Positions 48,678 to 61,352 are shown, numbered from the stretch's first letter. The stretch is 64,000 nt of DNA from Alopecurus myosuroides (GCA_028641055.1 CM054061.1:36455919-36519918), one strand, 5' to 3'. The notes: generated from the letters alone by a model not told the origin. A program made the numbers and translations.

Positions 48678-48682
48678 CACTC

Positions 48683-49698
48683 TTCGAATATCATCCGAAC
48701 AAACGTTGGGTATTAATTTCCAAGCAACAGATAATCGCAGTAAGCAAGGTGTGTAATGTATACAATGTAAACTAAGTAAACATTATTGTTTTGTCCCTAA
48801 TGGCAACATCACATCCTCCATCTGTCATGTATTTGTCACTCGAGCACGGATGCAAAGAAGGCATGAACCCACTATCGAGCACAAATACTCCCTTTTGGAG
48901 TCACTAGCATCTACTTGGCCAGAGCATCTACTAACAAAGGAGATCATGCAAGATCATAAATAAAATACAAATGAAGATAACATGATAGATTGATAATCAA
49001 CATACATAGCATTCAATAAGCATTGCATCCCAGCAAACACAACATGTAGCATTACAAATAGATGATCTTGATCATGTGAGGCAGCTCACGAGATCTAAAC
49101 ATGAGGCATAAGGCGGATAGTACAACTATCCATCTACTTCTATGGACCCGTAGTCCAAGGATGAACTACTCACGCATCAGTCCGGAGGCGGGCATGGTGG
49201 TGTAGACCCCTCCGGTGATGAATTCCCCTCCCGGCAGGTCGCCGATGAGAGCTACAGAACCCTCCCGATCTTAGGTTGACGATGATGGCAGCCTCGGGTG
49301 TTTCTCTGGATGAAGTGGTATATTTTTTAGGGTTGATTTATTGGGGCGAATAAATAGGCGAAAGGACGATGGTGGTGGATGCCCGAGGGTCCACACCACC
49401 CCCCGGCGCGGCCAGGGGGCGCACCGCCCTAGGGTGTGGCCCCCCTGTGACCCCCCTCCGCGCCTCTTCGGGACTCCATGGAACCTTCGGGAATTCTAAG
49501 ACTTCCGGGCTTCGAATTTTCCAATTCCGAGAATATTTCTAGAACTACTTTTCTGAAACTAAAAACAACAAAAAACATGGAACTGGCTTTTTGGCATCTT
49601 GTCAATAGGTTAGTCTTTAAAATCGATAAAAACGTGTAGCATATGGCATGAAAACAACATGGAACATCAGAAATTATAGATACGTTTTTTACGTATCA
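48683..49698 (-). repeat. Truncated LTR (TGATACGT family), minus orientation
   Basis: Starts at 49698 with TGATACGT on the minus strand and matches the first kilobase of the LTR at 52445-54040 in reverse (for example AACCTATTGACAAGATGCCA near 49600). It is cut at the left by the CACTA terminus. No internal region adjoins it. Confidence 0.8.
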
Positions 49699-49739
49699 GC
49701 TGCCGTCATCGTCAACCCGAGATTGGGAGGGTTCTGGAG

Positions 49740-50506
49740 TTCTCATAAATAGCATACACATGAAGACAAGATGATAGATTGATAATCAAGAGACTTAGCA
49801 TTCAAATATCATCGGATCCCAGCAAACACACCATGTAGCATTACAATAAGATAATCTCGATCATGTAGCGCAACTCACAAGATCTAAACATGAGGCATAA
49901 AGAGGAGAGGACAACCATATAGCTACAGCTATAGACACATAGTCCAAGATGAACTACTCATGCATAACTGCGGAGGCGTGCATCGTGGTGTAGAGCCCTC
50001 CGGTGATAATTTTCCCTCTCACCATGTGGCCGGGAAGAACTCAAGAACCCTCCCAATCTCGGGTTGACGATGACGGCGGCCTCGTGTGTTTGTCGTGGAA
50101 AAGTGGTATATCATTAGGGTTCACGCATCAGGGAGAATATATAGGCGAAAGGGTGATTATGATGGTCGCCCGAGGGTCCCACATAACCCCTAGGCACGGC
50201 CATGGGGCGCTCCTCCCTATGGTGTGGCCCCCCTGTATCCCTCCTCTGGGCCTCTTCGGGACTCCGTGAAACTTCGGGAATTCTAAGATTTCCGGGCTTC
50301 AAATTTTCCAATTCCGAGAATATTTCGAGAACAATTTTTCTGAAACTAAAAACACAAGAAAACAGGAACTGGCTCTGTGGCATCTTGTCAATAGGTTAGT
50401 CCCCAGAAATCAATAAAAATGACATAAAGTGTAAGGAAAACATGTAGCATATGGCAAGAAAACAACATGGAACATCAGAAATTAAGGATACGTTTATGAC
50501 GTATCA
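49740..50506 (-). repeat. Second truncated LTR of the same family, minus orientation
   Basis: Starts TGATACGTCATAAACGTATC at 50506 on the minus strand. More similar to the copy at 48683-49698 than to the plus-strand LTR. A 40-bp piece of the same LTR in the opposite orientation (49699-49739, CCGTCATCGTCAACCCGAGA) lies between the two, so a rearrangement occurred here. Confidence 0.78.
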
Positions 50507-51480
50507 CGCTCTTACACAATGTCCTAGACCACCAACCTCTTCTCCTTGAAGAGTTGGTTCTATTTTGGTTGTTATTTGGATTTCATTGTATATCTTTTGA
50601 GTTGGTGGTTTATGGAAAATACACTCATTCTTCGCTTTTATTTCCGATTTTGCATGTTTTGGGTGTGAAGTGTCATTCATGTGTGTGTCTCTATCCCAAG
50701 AAAAAAACTCCCTATAAACCAGTGTCCTTTTAGCCACATGCATGTCCCATACACAATTCTGCTTTTCCTGGAGAGTTGGGGCTGGAGATTCCGCTGTGAG
50801 ACTTCGTTCTGACCAAAATCTCCGCCCTAAACATGGAAACTCCAATACGCCGGATACTATGGAGTTTAGTCCGGAGACTCCAGTCAGGGAGTTTCCTGCA
50901 TAGTGAGAAAGGGGATTGGAATGGGGAATTGCTAAAAACTCCTCTTCCACCCAGAACCCAAACTCCTCTTGCGCCGCCGCTGCTCCCCAAGGACGCTATG
51001 CAGCTTCCGATCTCCGTCGTCGGATTCCACCGTTGCTGGCTCTCCTCCTCCACTCCTTCGTCGGAGTTATTCCTCCCCTACTTGGAGCACCACGAAGGAA
51101 TAGGGGATCCCTCTATCTCTTCCTCTCTCTAGGTTTGACCTAGATGATATTTAGATGCACATCCCCTAGTCTTTCTTGGTAGAAACCCTTCTAGGCAAAA
51201 ATGTTAAATCCAGGAATCATCAAGACATAGTGGGCATCAAGTTTGTAGATATGCGTCGTAGCTCCAGTCGTAGGTCCAGAGATTCCGGTCTTCTGGACAG
51301 GAGACTCCGGTAGGCTGGAGATTTCGCCCCCTTTGGCTGGAAACTCCGGTGTAGATCCACCTTTTTCATGGACAAAATCTCCTGATGGTTTGTCATTTCT
51401 TTTCCCCGGGCATGCATGCTTATTCTCCTCCTATTTCTATTTCTTCTTCTTGTGTATTTTCAGGTAAGAGGACCAAGGCC
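50507..51480. other. Retrotransposon-derived non-coding DNA
   Basis: Contains repeated GGAGACTCCGG/GGAAACTCCGGT-type motifs (for example 50875, 51298, 51340) and a GC-rich stretch at 50930-51130, as in leader regions of some Triticeae retrotransposons. Frames are open but carry no motif I know. Probably the 5' part of the element whose gag-like ORF follows. Confidence 0.4.
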
Positions 51481-52300
51481 TCGTCCTCCAACTCCAACAT
51501 CAAGCGAAGGAAGCAACATGCATACCGTCGTCATTGTCGGAACTAATTGATCACTGATCCAGAGACTAATGGTTAGAGGCAGAGAAGGACATTCAATTTA
51601 GAGCATGGCAGAGAGGCGGCTGAGGCTGAACTTCAGCATCAGGAGATTGCTAAGAAATCTCGATTTGATCGCATTTCCACTTTGTTAAGCATGGGCAAGA
51701 GAGAGTTTAGGGCTATGGGGATGCAGCCTTTAATCACGATGGCTCGCACTACTCAGAACCCTAAATATTAGAGATAGGAACATGAGCTGATTCAGACTGA
51801 GATCTATGACAAGTTGTGTCATCATGTGTGTGAGCGAAATGTTCTCAACTTAGATGCTCTCGGCAGCAAGTTTTATTTCAGAGAAGCAGTTTGGGTGACT
51901 AAGAAGCTTGGTCTTGAGAAGCTCATTGACATCCAGCAAGACTTCAACGTTCAGAATATTCAGCAATTCTTTGCTACTGTCACATATGGTGATGATGAGG
52001 ACATCTCTTTGAGATGGATGACTGGGCACATCAAGTGTGATTCTTCCATTTTGAGGCTTTCCGAGCTTCTTGGCCATCCTCTCCATTGTGATAATCTAGG
52101 TAAGAGGATGCATGTTCATGGTGTTTCTTACAATAATAGGAAGTTGGCTCCTCTATGTGACAACTTGGAAAGTGTAGGCACCTTCTAGGATCTCAAGCGT
52201 GTTTATTCTCCTCCGACTATTCAGATGCAACATTGCTCCTCAAGCTGGCTATGTGGATGTCGTTTGTGGTGGCCTTGTGAACCTTCTTCATCAAGCTTTC
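51480..52300 (+). pseudogene. Retrotransposon gag-like ORF remnant (plant transposon protein type)
   Basis: Plus-strand text in one main frame with several stops. From 51814 the stretch LDALGSKFYFREAVWVTKKLGL, then QQFFATVTYGDDEDISLRWM and LRLSELLGHP resembles the 'putative plant transposon protein' domain found in the first ORF of Gypsy/Athila-type elements. It stops before the LTR at 52445, which probably belongs to a different insertion. Confidence 0.5.
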
Positions 52301-52444
52301 AAGTGACACAAAGCTGGATAAGATTGCGAGGGCTTTGATATGGATGTCATGGACTTCATGAAGGAAGAAATTCATCATGCCATGACCGAGAAGAAGAAGG
52401 TGCCTATTTATGCTCCTTATGTGATGAAGCTAATTCTCGATAGG

Positions 52445-54040
52445 TGATACGTCGTAAAATTATCCCTAATTTCTAATGTTCCATGATTTTTTTAATGGTA
52501 TTCCCCACATGTTTGATATACACTTTATGTCATTTTTATCGATTTTCCGGACTAACCTATTGACAAGATGCCACAGAACTAGTTCCATGTGTTCTGCTAT
52601 TTTTAGTTTCACAAAAGTTGTTCTGGAAATATTCTCGGAATTGGAAAATTCGAATCCCGGCAGTGTTAGAAATCACGGAGGTTCAACGGAGACCCGGAGG
52701 GGGGCCTCAGGGGGCCCACACCATAGGGTGGCGCGGTACCCCCCCCCCCATGGCCACGCCAGGGGGTGGTGTGGGGCCCCCAGGCCTCCACTTCCTCTGC
52801 CCTTTCGCCTATTTATTCCCCCTGAGGCGTAAACCCTAAAATGATCCTACATTTCCCCAAAAAACACCCGAGGCCGCCGTCATCGTCATCCCGAGACCGG
52901 GAGGGTTCTGGAGCTCTTCTCAGCACCCTGCCGGGAGGGAAATTCATCACCGGAGGGGTCTACACCACCATGCCCTCCTCTGAAGTGATGCGTGAGTAGT
53001 TCATCCCTGGACAATGGGTCCATAGCAGTAGCTAGATGGTTGTTGTCTCTAGTTTGTACCTCATGTTTAGATCTTGTGAGCTTCCTAACATGATCAAGAT
53101 CATGTTTATGTAATGCTACATGTTGTGTTTGCTGGGATCTGATGAATGTTGAATGCTATGTGTTTTGATTATCAATCTATAATGTTATCTTCATGAATAT
53201 GTTGTTTATGATTTTGCATGCTCTCCGTTATTAGTATATGTTATGCCCAAGTAGATGCTAGTAACTCCAAGAGGGAGTATTTATGCTCGATAGTGTGTTC
53301 ATGCCTCATTTACATCTGCTCGAGTGACAGAAACGTGATGGATGGAGGATGTGATGTTACCATTCGGAAGAAAACAACAATGATTTTTCTAAGGATGATT
53401 TTATTGTTTAAATTATACACTTTACTTACCCTAATTATGTGTTGCTTGCAATTTAATACCCAATGTTTGTTCGGATGATATTCAGAGGGTGGATTATTAG
53501 TCATAGATGCAGTTGGATAACGGTCTATGTATCTTATTGTAATGCCCGCATGAATCACATAGTAATCTTTATGTCTTGCATATGCACTACGGTGCCGCCT
53601 TTATTTATGTCAATTGCCCAGCTGTAATTTGTTCACCACACATGTTATTTATCTTTCACGGAGAGACACCACTAGTGAACTGTGGACCCCGGTCGTTTTT
53701 CCACATACTGATAAACACCTACTGCTTTCATACTACTTTCATATTGTTTTCCTACTGTTTTTGACACCATACATTTAACCTCTTTGTGTTCAGCAAAACC
53801 GGTGAGATTGACAACCTCACTGCTTCGTTGGGGAAAAGTGATTTGATTGTATTGTGTAGGTTCCACGTTGCTTCTGAACTGGTAGTGCGCCCTGCCATCT
53901 CAAGTGTTTCAACCTTCTTAAGTAATTCCTTCCTCCTACTGGTCGATTAAACCTTGGTTTCTTTCTGAGGGAAAACTGTTGTTGTGCTCATCATAACTTC
54001 CTCTTGGGGTTTCCCAACGAGTGCAAGATCTGCACCATCA
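52445..54040 (+). repeat. 5' LTR of a TGATACGT-type (Gypsy) element
   Basis: Begins TGATACGTCGTAAAATTATC and ends CACCATCA directly before AGCAAATTTTCTGGCGCCGT. The 1596-bp length, start, CGTTGCCG-type primer site and internal motifs match Triticeae Sabrina/WHAM-like elements (from memory). Confidence 0.8.
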
Positions 54041-56690
54041 AGCAAATTTTCTGGCGCCGTTGCCGTTCCCAAAGAGAATTTATGGAAGGGAGTCTCTCAC
54101 TTCCAATCTCTTTACTTTTCTTTTGTTTTGCTTAGTTTATTTTAGTTTATCTTGTTTTCTTCTCCATATCAAGAACACAAAAAATTGTTCTGATTCTATT
54201 TGTTATTTTTTCTTTATCATGCTTGCTATCAATGGGTTATTTATTTGGGTTCATGGAAGAAAAACTAAAATATTATAAGGAACACCGCTTGTCACAAAAG
54301 GGATACACTTATGGGAGAAAATTAATAAATTGCATGACTATGTTAGAAACTTGTGCTCTACTTATATGTTACTTATTGCTTTGATAAATCCCGTTGTGGT
54401 AGAAGCTACAAATACCTTCCTTTTCAATGTGAGTATAATGGTAATATTACCATATCTTCTTATGTTTAGGGAAATTATGAATTTTATGATGTGGAACCAA
54501 TTGAGAAATTTATTGCTTGGAAGGGTGCATTCGAAATTGCCTTTTTTCTTGGAAGTATTGACGATGCACCTTATAAATATGAGATTTATGCTATACTTGA
54601 ATACTACTATGATAATTACAAGAATTGTAATTACTACATACTTGGTTATCTTAATAGATTAACTCCCCCAAAATGAGAGACTAATGCCTTGCAGGAACCT
54701 ATGGAAGAAGAAACTACTGAATCTGGAATCTCATTGGATGAAAAAGAGAAGAAGAGTGATGATCAAGGGGAGGAAGAATGGAGCTACCCATGTCTATCTC
54801 CAAATGAGAGTAACTCTTTAACTCATAATTGTGATGATCCTATTGATTCTTTTGAAATATCTCTTTTTGATGAAATCTATACTTGCTTTACTTGTGACCT
54901 TGATACTACTATGAATCAAACTTGTGAGAATGATATTGATACTGTTATTTATGACAATCCATGCTACTTTGATAAATCCTATGATAATCCTCTATTTATT
55001 CCAACTATTGGTATGCATGATAATGAGGAAGTTTGTTTTGAAAATCTATATGATAATTATCTTGATGATGGTCCTATGTTACTTGATGTTATAAATTATA
55101 ATGCTACTGAAAATATGATTGCTATAATGTGTCCCATAACGTTAATGATTGATCAATCATCTTGTCCTAATTGATCAATCATCTTGTCCTAATATGATTG
55201 CTAAAAGTGGGGAAAATAATGTGCTTGGATCTCACTGTTTTGGAGCTTGATATGAATTGTGTGCTTTTAGACCATGAAAAACATGCTTTATGTGATAATT
55301 ATGTTGTTGAGTTTTTTCGTGATGCTACTGGAAATTATTATTAGAGAGGAAAATATGGTCCTAGGAATTTTCATGTTACTAAAATCCCTCTATTTTTGTT
55401 GAAAGTTTTGAAGTTGCTCTTGTTATACCTTCCCATGATTTCTAGTTTGAGCTTCTTTAATTTATTTCTTTAAAAGATTTCTACGCATAGGAAGTGAGTT
55501 AGACTTAAATTTGTTTTACACTTTCTTCTTGATGCTCTCTTTTGCTTCAACTAATATTTCTCATGTAAGCATCTTCTCAAATTATCATGCCTAGCTAAAA
55601 GACGTTAAAGAAAAGCACTTCTTGGGTGATAACCCATGGTTCTATTTTTGCTTTGTTTTTTCTGTTATCTTTGAGTCAAGGGGTTTTATACTTATGTAGT
55701 AACTCCTTTGTATCTTTCTTTTCATGCTTTAGTAGTGTCAAGTAAAGTTTCTGACGAGAGTTGTAGTTGGTTTTCGGATTTCTGCGCAGAAAACAGAATT
55801 CTGCTGTCCACCGTAAAAAATCGTGAACAATCCAGGAAGATCAGAATGACATGAATTTTTTTGTGCTAATTCATCTGCTATTTCCGAAACTTTTTAGTAC
55901 TTTATATTTTTCGATTTGAGCAACGTAAGTGCCTCGAAAAAATTCGTCTTTACAGGATCTTCTGATTTTGACAGATTCTATCATTTTTCTTGCATTGGCT
56001 CTTTTGCGATGTCAAGTGGATTTGTTTGCTTCACGAAAGATCAGTGGCTGCAGCTAATGTTTAAAAGTATCAATAGAACTTGTTACATACAGAACCCGTG
56101 GATTTTTTATTGTTGCATTAACCCTCTAATGTGAATTACTGTTTGAGTATGGTGTGAAGGAAGTTTTCAAGGTGATATATGTGATCAAGAAGATTGCAAA
56201 GTGAAAGCTTGGGGGTTCCCCCGTGGTTCATCCAAGAATATTTTTAGAATACTCAAGCATCTTAGCTTGGGGATGCCCAAGACATCCCGTTCTTCATCAA
56301 CTAGCTATCTATCAGCTCACTTCTCGTGAAACTATATTTTTATTCGGTCACATCATATGAAGTTTACTTGGAGCGTCTCTTTGTTTTCTTTTGTTTTCCT
56401 TGCTGAAATAGTATCATTGGTCCAAGAATACTTGTTTGGGAGAGAGACATGCTCCGATTTTTCATTTGAATACTTGCTATGCTAGTATTCTGAGTTTTTC
56501 TTCTAGTTACTGCAAAAATTCTTGTTCAGCTCTTGTTCTCATTGGATCTATTATTCAGAGCTGTTAGTTTTAGTAGTGTTATGTGAGTACTCTCATGTTT
56601 TCTTTATGTAACATGTAGATAGATTTTGTTACAACATATTTTGTATGGTGCTTGTTGGGAACAGAAACTGTTGCTTGAAGTTGAATTTTT
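54041..56690 (+). mobile_element. Internal region of the TGATACGT-type element, non-autonomous
   Basis: PBS TGGCGCCGTTGCCG at 54052. Downstream are short plus-strand ORFs but no protease, RT or integrase motif, so this looks like a non-autonomous copy or a 5' fragment. The right boundary is uncertain because no 3' LTR is in view; the inverted repeat at 56.7 kb may mark a breakpoint. Confidence 0.6.
54330..55174 (+). pseudogene. ORFs in the leader of the non-autonomous retroelement
   Basis: Two frames. 54330-54676 is Tyr/Asn-rich and low in complexity. 54689-55174 is acidic (PMEEETTESGISLDEKEKKS, EEWSYPCLSPNESNSLTHN), Asp/Tyr/Asn-rich with no recognised domain. Proteins with this look occur in the untranslated leaders of Triticeae retroelements. 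Whether they are translated is unknown. A 22-bp tandem duplication (55149-55170 and 55171-55192) lies across the end. Confidence 0.45.
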
Positions 56691-56950
56691 AACGGTGCAA
56701 GTAGAAGCTTGTATAGACTATGGCTAGAAATTTTCCATATCATGCTAGATGTTATTTTAGTTTTAAAGCCTTGTGGTTATTAAATAGCATGATTAGCCTC
56801 AAATAGCTGAGAGTGTTTAATGTGCCATTGACAGAATCATGAGTTGTTCTTGTCATATTGAAGCATAAATTTCTGGTATTCTCCTTTAAATTTTTTATTT
56901 GGTTGACTTGGCGCATGCTCACACCATGTTTATGACTATCAACCAGTCAC
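56691..56950 (+). repeat. Left arm of a long inverted repeat
   Basis: Starts AACGGTGCAAGTAGAAGC and ends CTATCAACCAGTCAC. Matches 57428-57682 in reverse complement at roughly four of five positions by eye, including long shared blocks such as TTGGTTGACTTGGCGCATGC. Loop length 477 bp. Confidence 0.8.
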
Positions 56951-57427
56951 TAATAGCCTCTATGATCATTTAGTTTTAGAATTTTTGGTACCACTTATGC
57001 TTTGAATAATGATGTTTATGTCGCTATGCATGATTATGGCTCTTATGCTCTCTTGATTTGTCGCTCCCAGTCTTTTGCTAGCCTCCACCTATACTGAGTA
57101 TGAAATTCTACTCGTGCAATCCAACTCCCTGAAACAAAAGTTTTCCCATTGTGTCCACCATACCTACCTATATGTGGTATTTAACTGCCACTCCAAGTAA
57201 ATTTCTCATGTGTTACCTTTAAAACCTTCAAAATTATTCCTGCTGTGCGTTCCTGTTTTTGGTCATGAGGACGTAAATAGAGAATCTTTATCTCACTTGT
57301 TGATTGGATTTCACACCCTGGACTAGTGGCTTCATCCGCTTATCCAATTGATAGAAGTGCTGGCAGCGGGGTGCCCAGCCCCAAATTAATACACAAAAAA
57401 TCTCTTCACCATTTTTGCCCTTGATTT

Positions 57428-57682
57428 ATGACTGGTTCATAGTCATAAACATGGTGTAAGCATGCGCCAAGTCAACCAAATAAATCATTTGAAGGAGAAC
57501 ACCACAAATTTATGCTTCAATTTCATAAAAACAACTCATGATTCTTTCAATGGCACATTAAGCACTCTCAGATAGTTGAGATAAGTCATGCTACAATAAT
57601 AACTACTAAGCATAGAATTAAAATCCAACATGACATCAAAAAGTTTAGCCACAATCTATACGAGCATCTTTTTGCACCGTTA
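57428..57682 (-). repeat. Right arm of the long inverted repeat
   Basis: Reverse complement of the left arm, up to the TAACGGTGCA junction. It lies between a Copia-derived 3' end (57683-57730) and unrelated sequence at 57340-57420. Probably a second retroelement fragment of the same family inserted in the opposite orientation. Confidence 0.8.
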
Positions 57683-57730
57683 TAAGAGATATAGCAATGA
57701 AACAAGAGATTACTAACCGTATCTTTAACA
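57683..57730 (-). repeat. Start of a Copia 3' LTR (truncated)
   Basis: On the minus strand TTGAGGGGGCA (polypurine tract, 57731-57741) is followed by TGTTAAAGATACGGTTAG at 57730, a plausible LTR start. The LTR is broken after about 45 bp by the inverted-repeat arm. Confidence 0.55.
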
Positions 57731-57737
57731 TGCCCCC

Positions 57738-59188
57738 TCAATCTGATCTCTGCACAAGATTCAGATTGATTATGAACCGGTCTAGCATTTGTCGAGTTGC
57801 GGTTTTAGTGAACACATCTGCCAACTGATCATCTGTCGAAATAAACCTGACCTCTAGTGTGCCTGCAACAACTCGTTCTTGCACAAAGTGGAAATCGATC
57901 TCAATGTGCTTGGTACGAGCATGAAACACTTTATTAGTAGTAGGATAGGAAGCCCCTAAATTATCACACCATAAAATAGGTGCATGCTACCATGAGACAC
58001 CGAGTTCCCGTAGAACCGACTCAACCCACATGGCTTCGGCAACGTCATTCCCCATTGCCTTGTAATCATCCTTAGTGCTAGATCTCGAAACGGTGGGCTG
58101 CTTCTTCGAGCTTCAAGAGACAAGGTTCGGCCCAACAAACAAAACAAAACCACCAGCGGATCGTCTGCCATCAATGCTGCCTACCCAATCTGCATATGTG
58201 AATATGCTAACACCGGTGGAGTTGGACTTGAATATTTTTAGTCCTGTATCCAGCGTACCTTTGACATATCTCAGCATACGCTTAACAGCTTCCTAATGAA
58301 CCCCAGTCGGCTGAGAGAGAAACTGGCACACCTTGTTCACAGCAAAGGAAATGTCTAGGCGAGTGAGCGTCAAATACTGAAGTGCTCCAACCACACTACG
58401 ATGCCGGAAAGAATCATCAGCACAAAGTAGAGCACCAGACTCACAAGACAGTGGCGCCGACTGACAAGTGGAGTGGAAGTGGGCTTGCACTTCTTCATAT
58501 TGACTCGATGAAGAAGACTAAGTGCATAATTTTGCTGAGTCAATGCCATGCTCCCTAATGGAAGGACGCTTCGAGGCCAAGAAAATGTTCCAGCTTGCCC
58601 AAATCCTTTATAGGAAAACTAGCTGCCAAGGACTATACCAAGAGGTCTACTATAGCAGTAGAAGAGCCAGCAATAACGATGTCATCGACATAGACGAGGC
58701 TGTAAATCTATGCAGTACCGCGAGAGAAGATGAACAATGAAGTATCAACCTTGGAGGCAACAAACCCAAGTTGAAGAATGAGCTGACTCAACCGAGCATA
58801 ACATGCACGAAGAGACTGCTTGAGACCATTAAGAGACCACTGCAGCTTGCAGACATGCGAGGGAAAACAGGCATCCTAAAAACCGGGAGGTTGCTTCATG
58901 TAAACATCTTCATCCATGTACCCATCTAGAAATGCATTACTAACATCCACCTAACGAATAGTCCAACCGCGAGAGACTACTACACGTGAGAGCACAAAAC
59001 GAACAATGGCTGACTTGACAACTGGGCTAAAGGTATAACCATAATCTATACCATGGTACTGAGTGAAGCCACAGGAAACCAGGCGAGCTTTATGCTTGTC
59101 AATCGAACCATCGGGATGATATTTGGTCTTGAAGATCGACTTGCTGCCAACGACATTAACTCCAGGAGGGCGAGGCACTAAAGTCCAT
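57738..59188 (-). pseudogene. pol: Copia pol remnant: reverse transcriptase and RNase H
   Basis: Minus strand, read from 59188 downward. [16 protein letters not shown] and [19 protein letters not shown] start the RT. YVDDIVIAGS near 58690 is the catalytic box. [21 protein letters not shown] and the RNase H segment follow, ending in [16 protein letters not shown] and DVFTK. Several frameshifts and stops are present. The RT is abruptly cut at 59188 by CACTA-like element A; the upstream part reappears at 63797-64000. Confidence 0.88.
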
Positions 59189-59613
59189 CACTAGTAGAAA
59201 AACCCCCAACGGTTTTTAGCTCTAGTCCACATGAGCCTACCAACCGGGACCAGAGGAGGACAGGGCAATGGCCCGCCTCGCTCAAAAGCTTTTAGTCGCA
59301 CGTCGTAACACGAGTCGGGACGAAAAGTCCTCTGGCAACCGTTCGCGTCGCCTCGCGGAATTTTAGTCCCAGGTCGTAACAAGGCCCGGGACTAAATGTC
59401 TTCATGTCAACCTTTCGCCTAGGCGGAGAGCATTTAGTCCCGGGTAGTGTTATGGCCCGGGACTAAATGCTCAAACCATTTGGCTTCCGCGCGCTTTGGA
59501 AGTTGATCCACGGGGAGGCTTAAAAACAGAGAAACGCACCATTGCTACAGTACCGAGCACCGGTCTCTTCTCCCTCCTTGCTCTCCTCTCTTCATTCTTC
59601 CACATTCTCCACC

Positions 59614-60642
59614 ATGGGACTAGATATTATGGACATGGACTCACATGGTCGGAATCTTGATGTCGTATACACCAACGAGAGTAGAAGGGTTCCGGCCTAT
59701 CTTGACCTCATGAAGAAATGGCTTCGCGAGGATGGCGGGGGTTTTCTAGGCCTTGATATTGAGTACACGTCCAATCAAAAGGACGTGGCTCTCATCCAAC
59801 TTGCTCGAAAGAGCCATGTCTTTCTCTTCCAATGGTCAAGGTAAGCACTCCGATCGATCTTCTTCTCTCTTTATCTTTTCCCATCTTTCTCCTTGATCTT
59901 ATTTTGATTGGATCGGAAATTGTATAGGATAGCAACATGTACGTGTGTGTATCCATTTGTATTCATATATAGCAATCTTCATTGGAAATTAATTTGTATT
60001 CATATAGCAATGTGTATTGGAATATTCCATTTGTATTCATATATTGCAATAATGTATTGGATGGCCGAAATTTCATAGGAATCGAAAGCAATATATTCAT
60101 ATATTATTGTTTCATTGGAAAGAATAAATTTGTTTCATTGAAACAATATACTTTTGTTGCATTGAAACAATAATATACTTGTTGCATTGAAACTTATACT
60201 TGTTGCATAACATTTGATCAAATTTGTTGTTGCATATCTAACATTATGTTTAACATTTGTTCCATTTTTTTGTTGCAGTAGTGACAAGCATTGTCCAGAA
60301 CTGATGTATTTCCTTGCCAACAGCGGCATACGTTTTACTAGCGTTGACATAACGAATGATAAGAAGAAGATATGGAACACCTGGCGTATTTTGATACCAT
60401 CTCAATGCCATATTGATATCCAGGACATGTTCGAACTTGACTATCCGAAGACTTCAATGGCTGCTATGGCATCCGCGTTGATCGATGAGAAGTACAGTAT
60501 CATGAAGGAAAATTTTCATAGTTCGAGGCACAAATTTTGGAAGAAGTGCCGACTTGACCAGATCAACATTGAGTACGCAGCTATCGATGGGTACCTTTCC
60601 TACGAGCTGTACCGTATCATCAGTGTCTTCAGCTACGGATAG
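59614..60642 (+). CDS. WRN-like DEDDy 3'-5' exonuclease (element A)
   Basis: Two exons, 59614-59840 and 60279-60642, across a 438-bp GT-AG intron, give an uninterrupted 196-residue protein. The ATG at 59614 has a strong context (ACCATGG). The RNase H-fold exonuclease motifs are present in order: Exo I Asp48-x-Glu50 (FLGLDIEYTSNQKDVALIQ), Exo II Asn102-Asp103 (VDITNDKKK), Exo III Tyr175-x3-Asp179 (YAAIDGYLSYELYR), so all four DEDDy acidic residues and the Tyr are kept. Length matches the single-domain plant Werner exonuclease-like proteins, which remove nucleotides from 3' DNA ends. It is the only gene in element A and starts 425 bp from the element's terminus. Its role for the element, if any, is unknown. 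Confidence 0.82.
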
Positions 60643-60722
60643 CGTCAACTTGCCCCCGGTCTTCTACTGTTTGGGACGATTCTGAGGAGGAGCAGTCCGT
60701 GTAGATGGGAGCCCTCGTGACG

Positions 60723-60723
<1 letters not shown>

Positions 60724-60778
<55 letters not shown>
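60724..60778. repeat. (TA)n microsatellite
   Basis: About 27 TA units between the exonuclease gene and element B. An ORF with repeated Tyr-Ile across it is an artefact of this repeat. Confidence 0.95.
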
Positions 60779-60781
<3 letters not shown>

Positions 60782-61278
60782 TATTATGTATTGCTTAGTG
60801 TGCGATGTTTATATATATATTCTATCCCTAGAAGACATATGTACGTGTCTTTGTTTAATTATATATATCTACTTTAAATGTCCTTACACTGGTAGAAAAC
60901 AGGCCTACAGTCCCGGTTCGCCAGGCCCATTAATCCCGTCCGGGCAACCGGGACTAGCTACGCGCGATTAAAGGCCCCCCCCCCCTATAGTCCCATCTCT
61001 TACGGACCGGGACTAAAGGCCTGTCCACGTGGGCGGGTGGCGGAGCCTGGGGTCGGAGGACATTTAGTCCCGGTTGGCCACATGAACCGGGACTAGATTT
61101 ATTTCGTAATTTTTTTAATTCATTTGGTTTCTAATTATTTTTCTCACCTTTTTTCACTCCCTTTTTTCACTCCTTTTTTCTCTCCCTTTTTTTCACTCCC
61201 TTTTTTTTCACAATTTGTATTATTTGCTTAGTGTCTAACTAAGATTATCTCTAGTCAAATTAGTTACTCATGGTCAAA

Positions 61279-61352
61279 CTTCCCGTTCGGTCACTCATTC
61301 TCCCACTACTCTAGCACTAGCACGCTTAACTTCCGAGTTCCATCCCGTCCCG
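61279..61352 (-). ncRNA. 5S rRNA-like segment in element B
   Basis: Minus strand. GAAGTTAAGCGTGCT (61319-61333) is identical to the 5S rRNA internal-promoter A-box region. The preceding GGATGGAACTCG and following GAGTAGTGGGAGAATGAGTG and GGGAAGTTTG follow the order of plant 5S rRNA with substitutions. A match to ATCATA and CACNNGGAT extends upstream to about 61385. It is a diverged relic, not a functional 5S gene. Confidence 0.7.

Noticed and set aside
60705..60971. Plus-strand ORF rich in Tyr-Ile
   Set aside because: Produced by reading through the (TA)n microsatellite.
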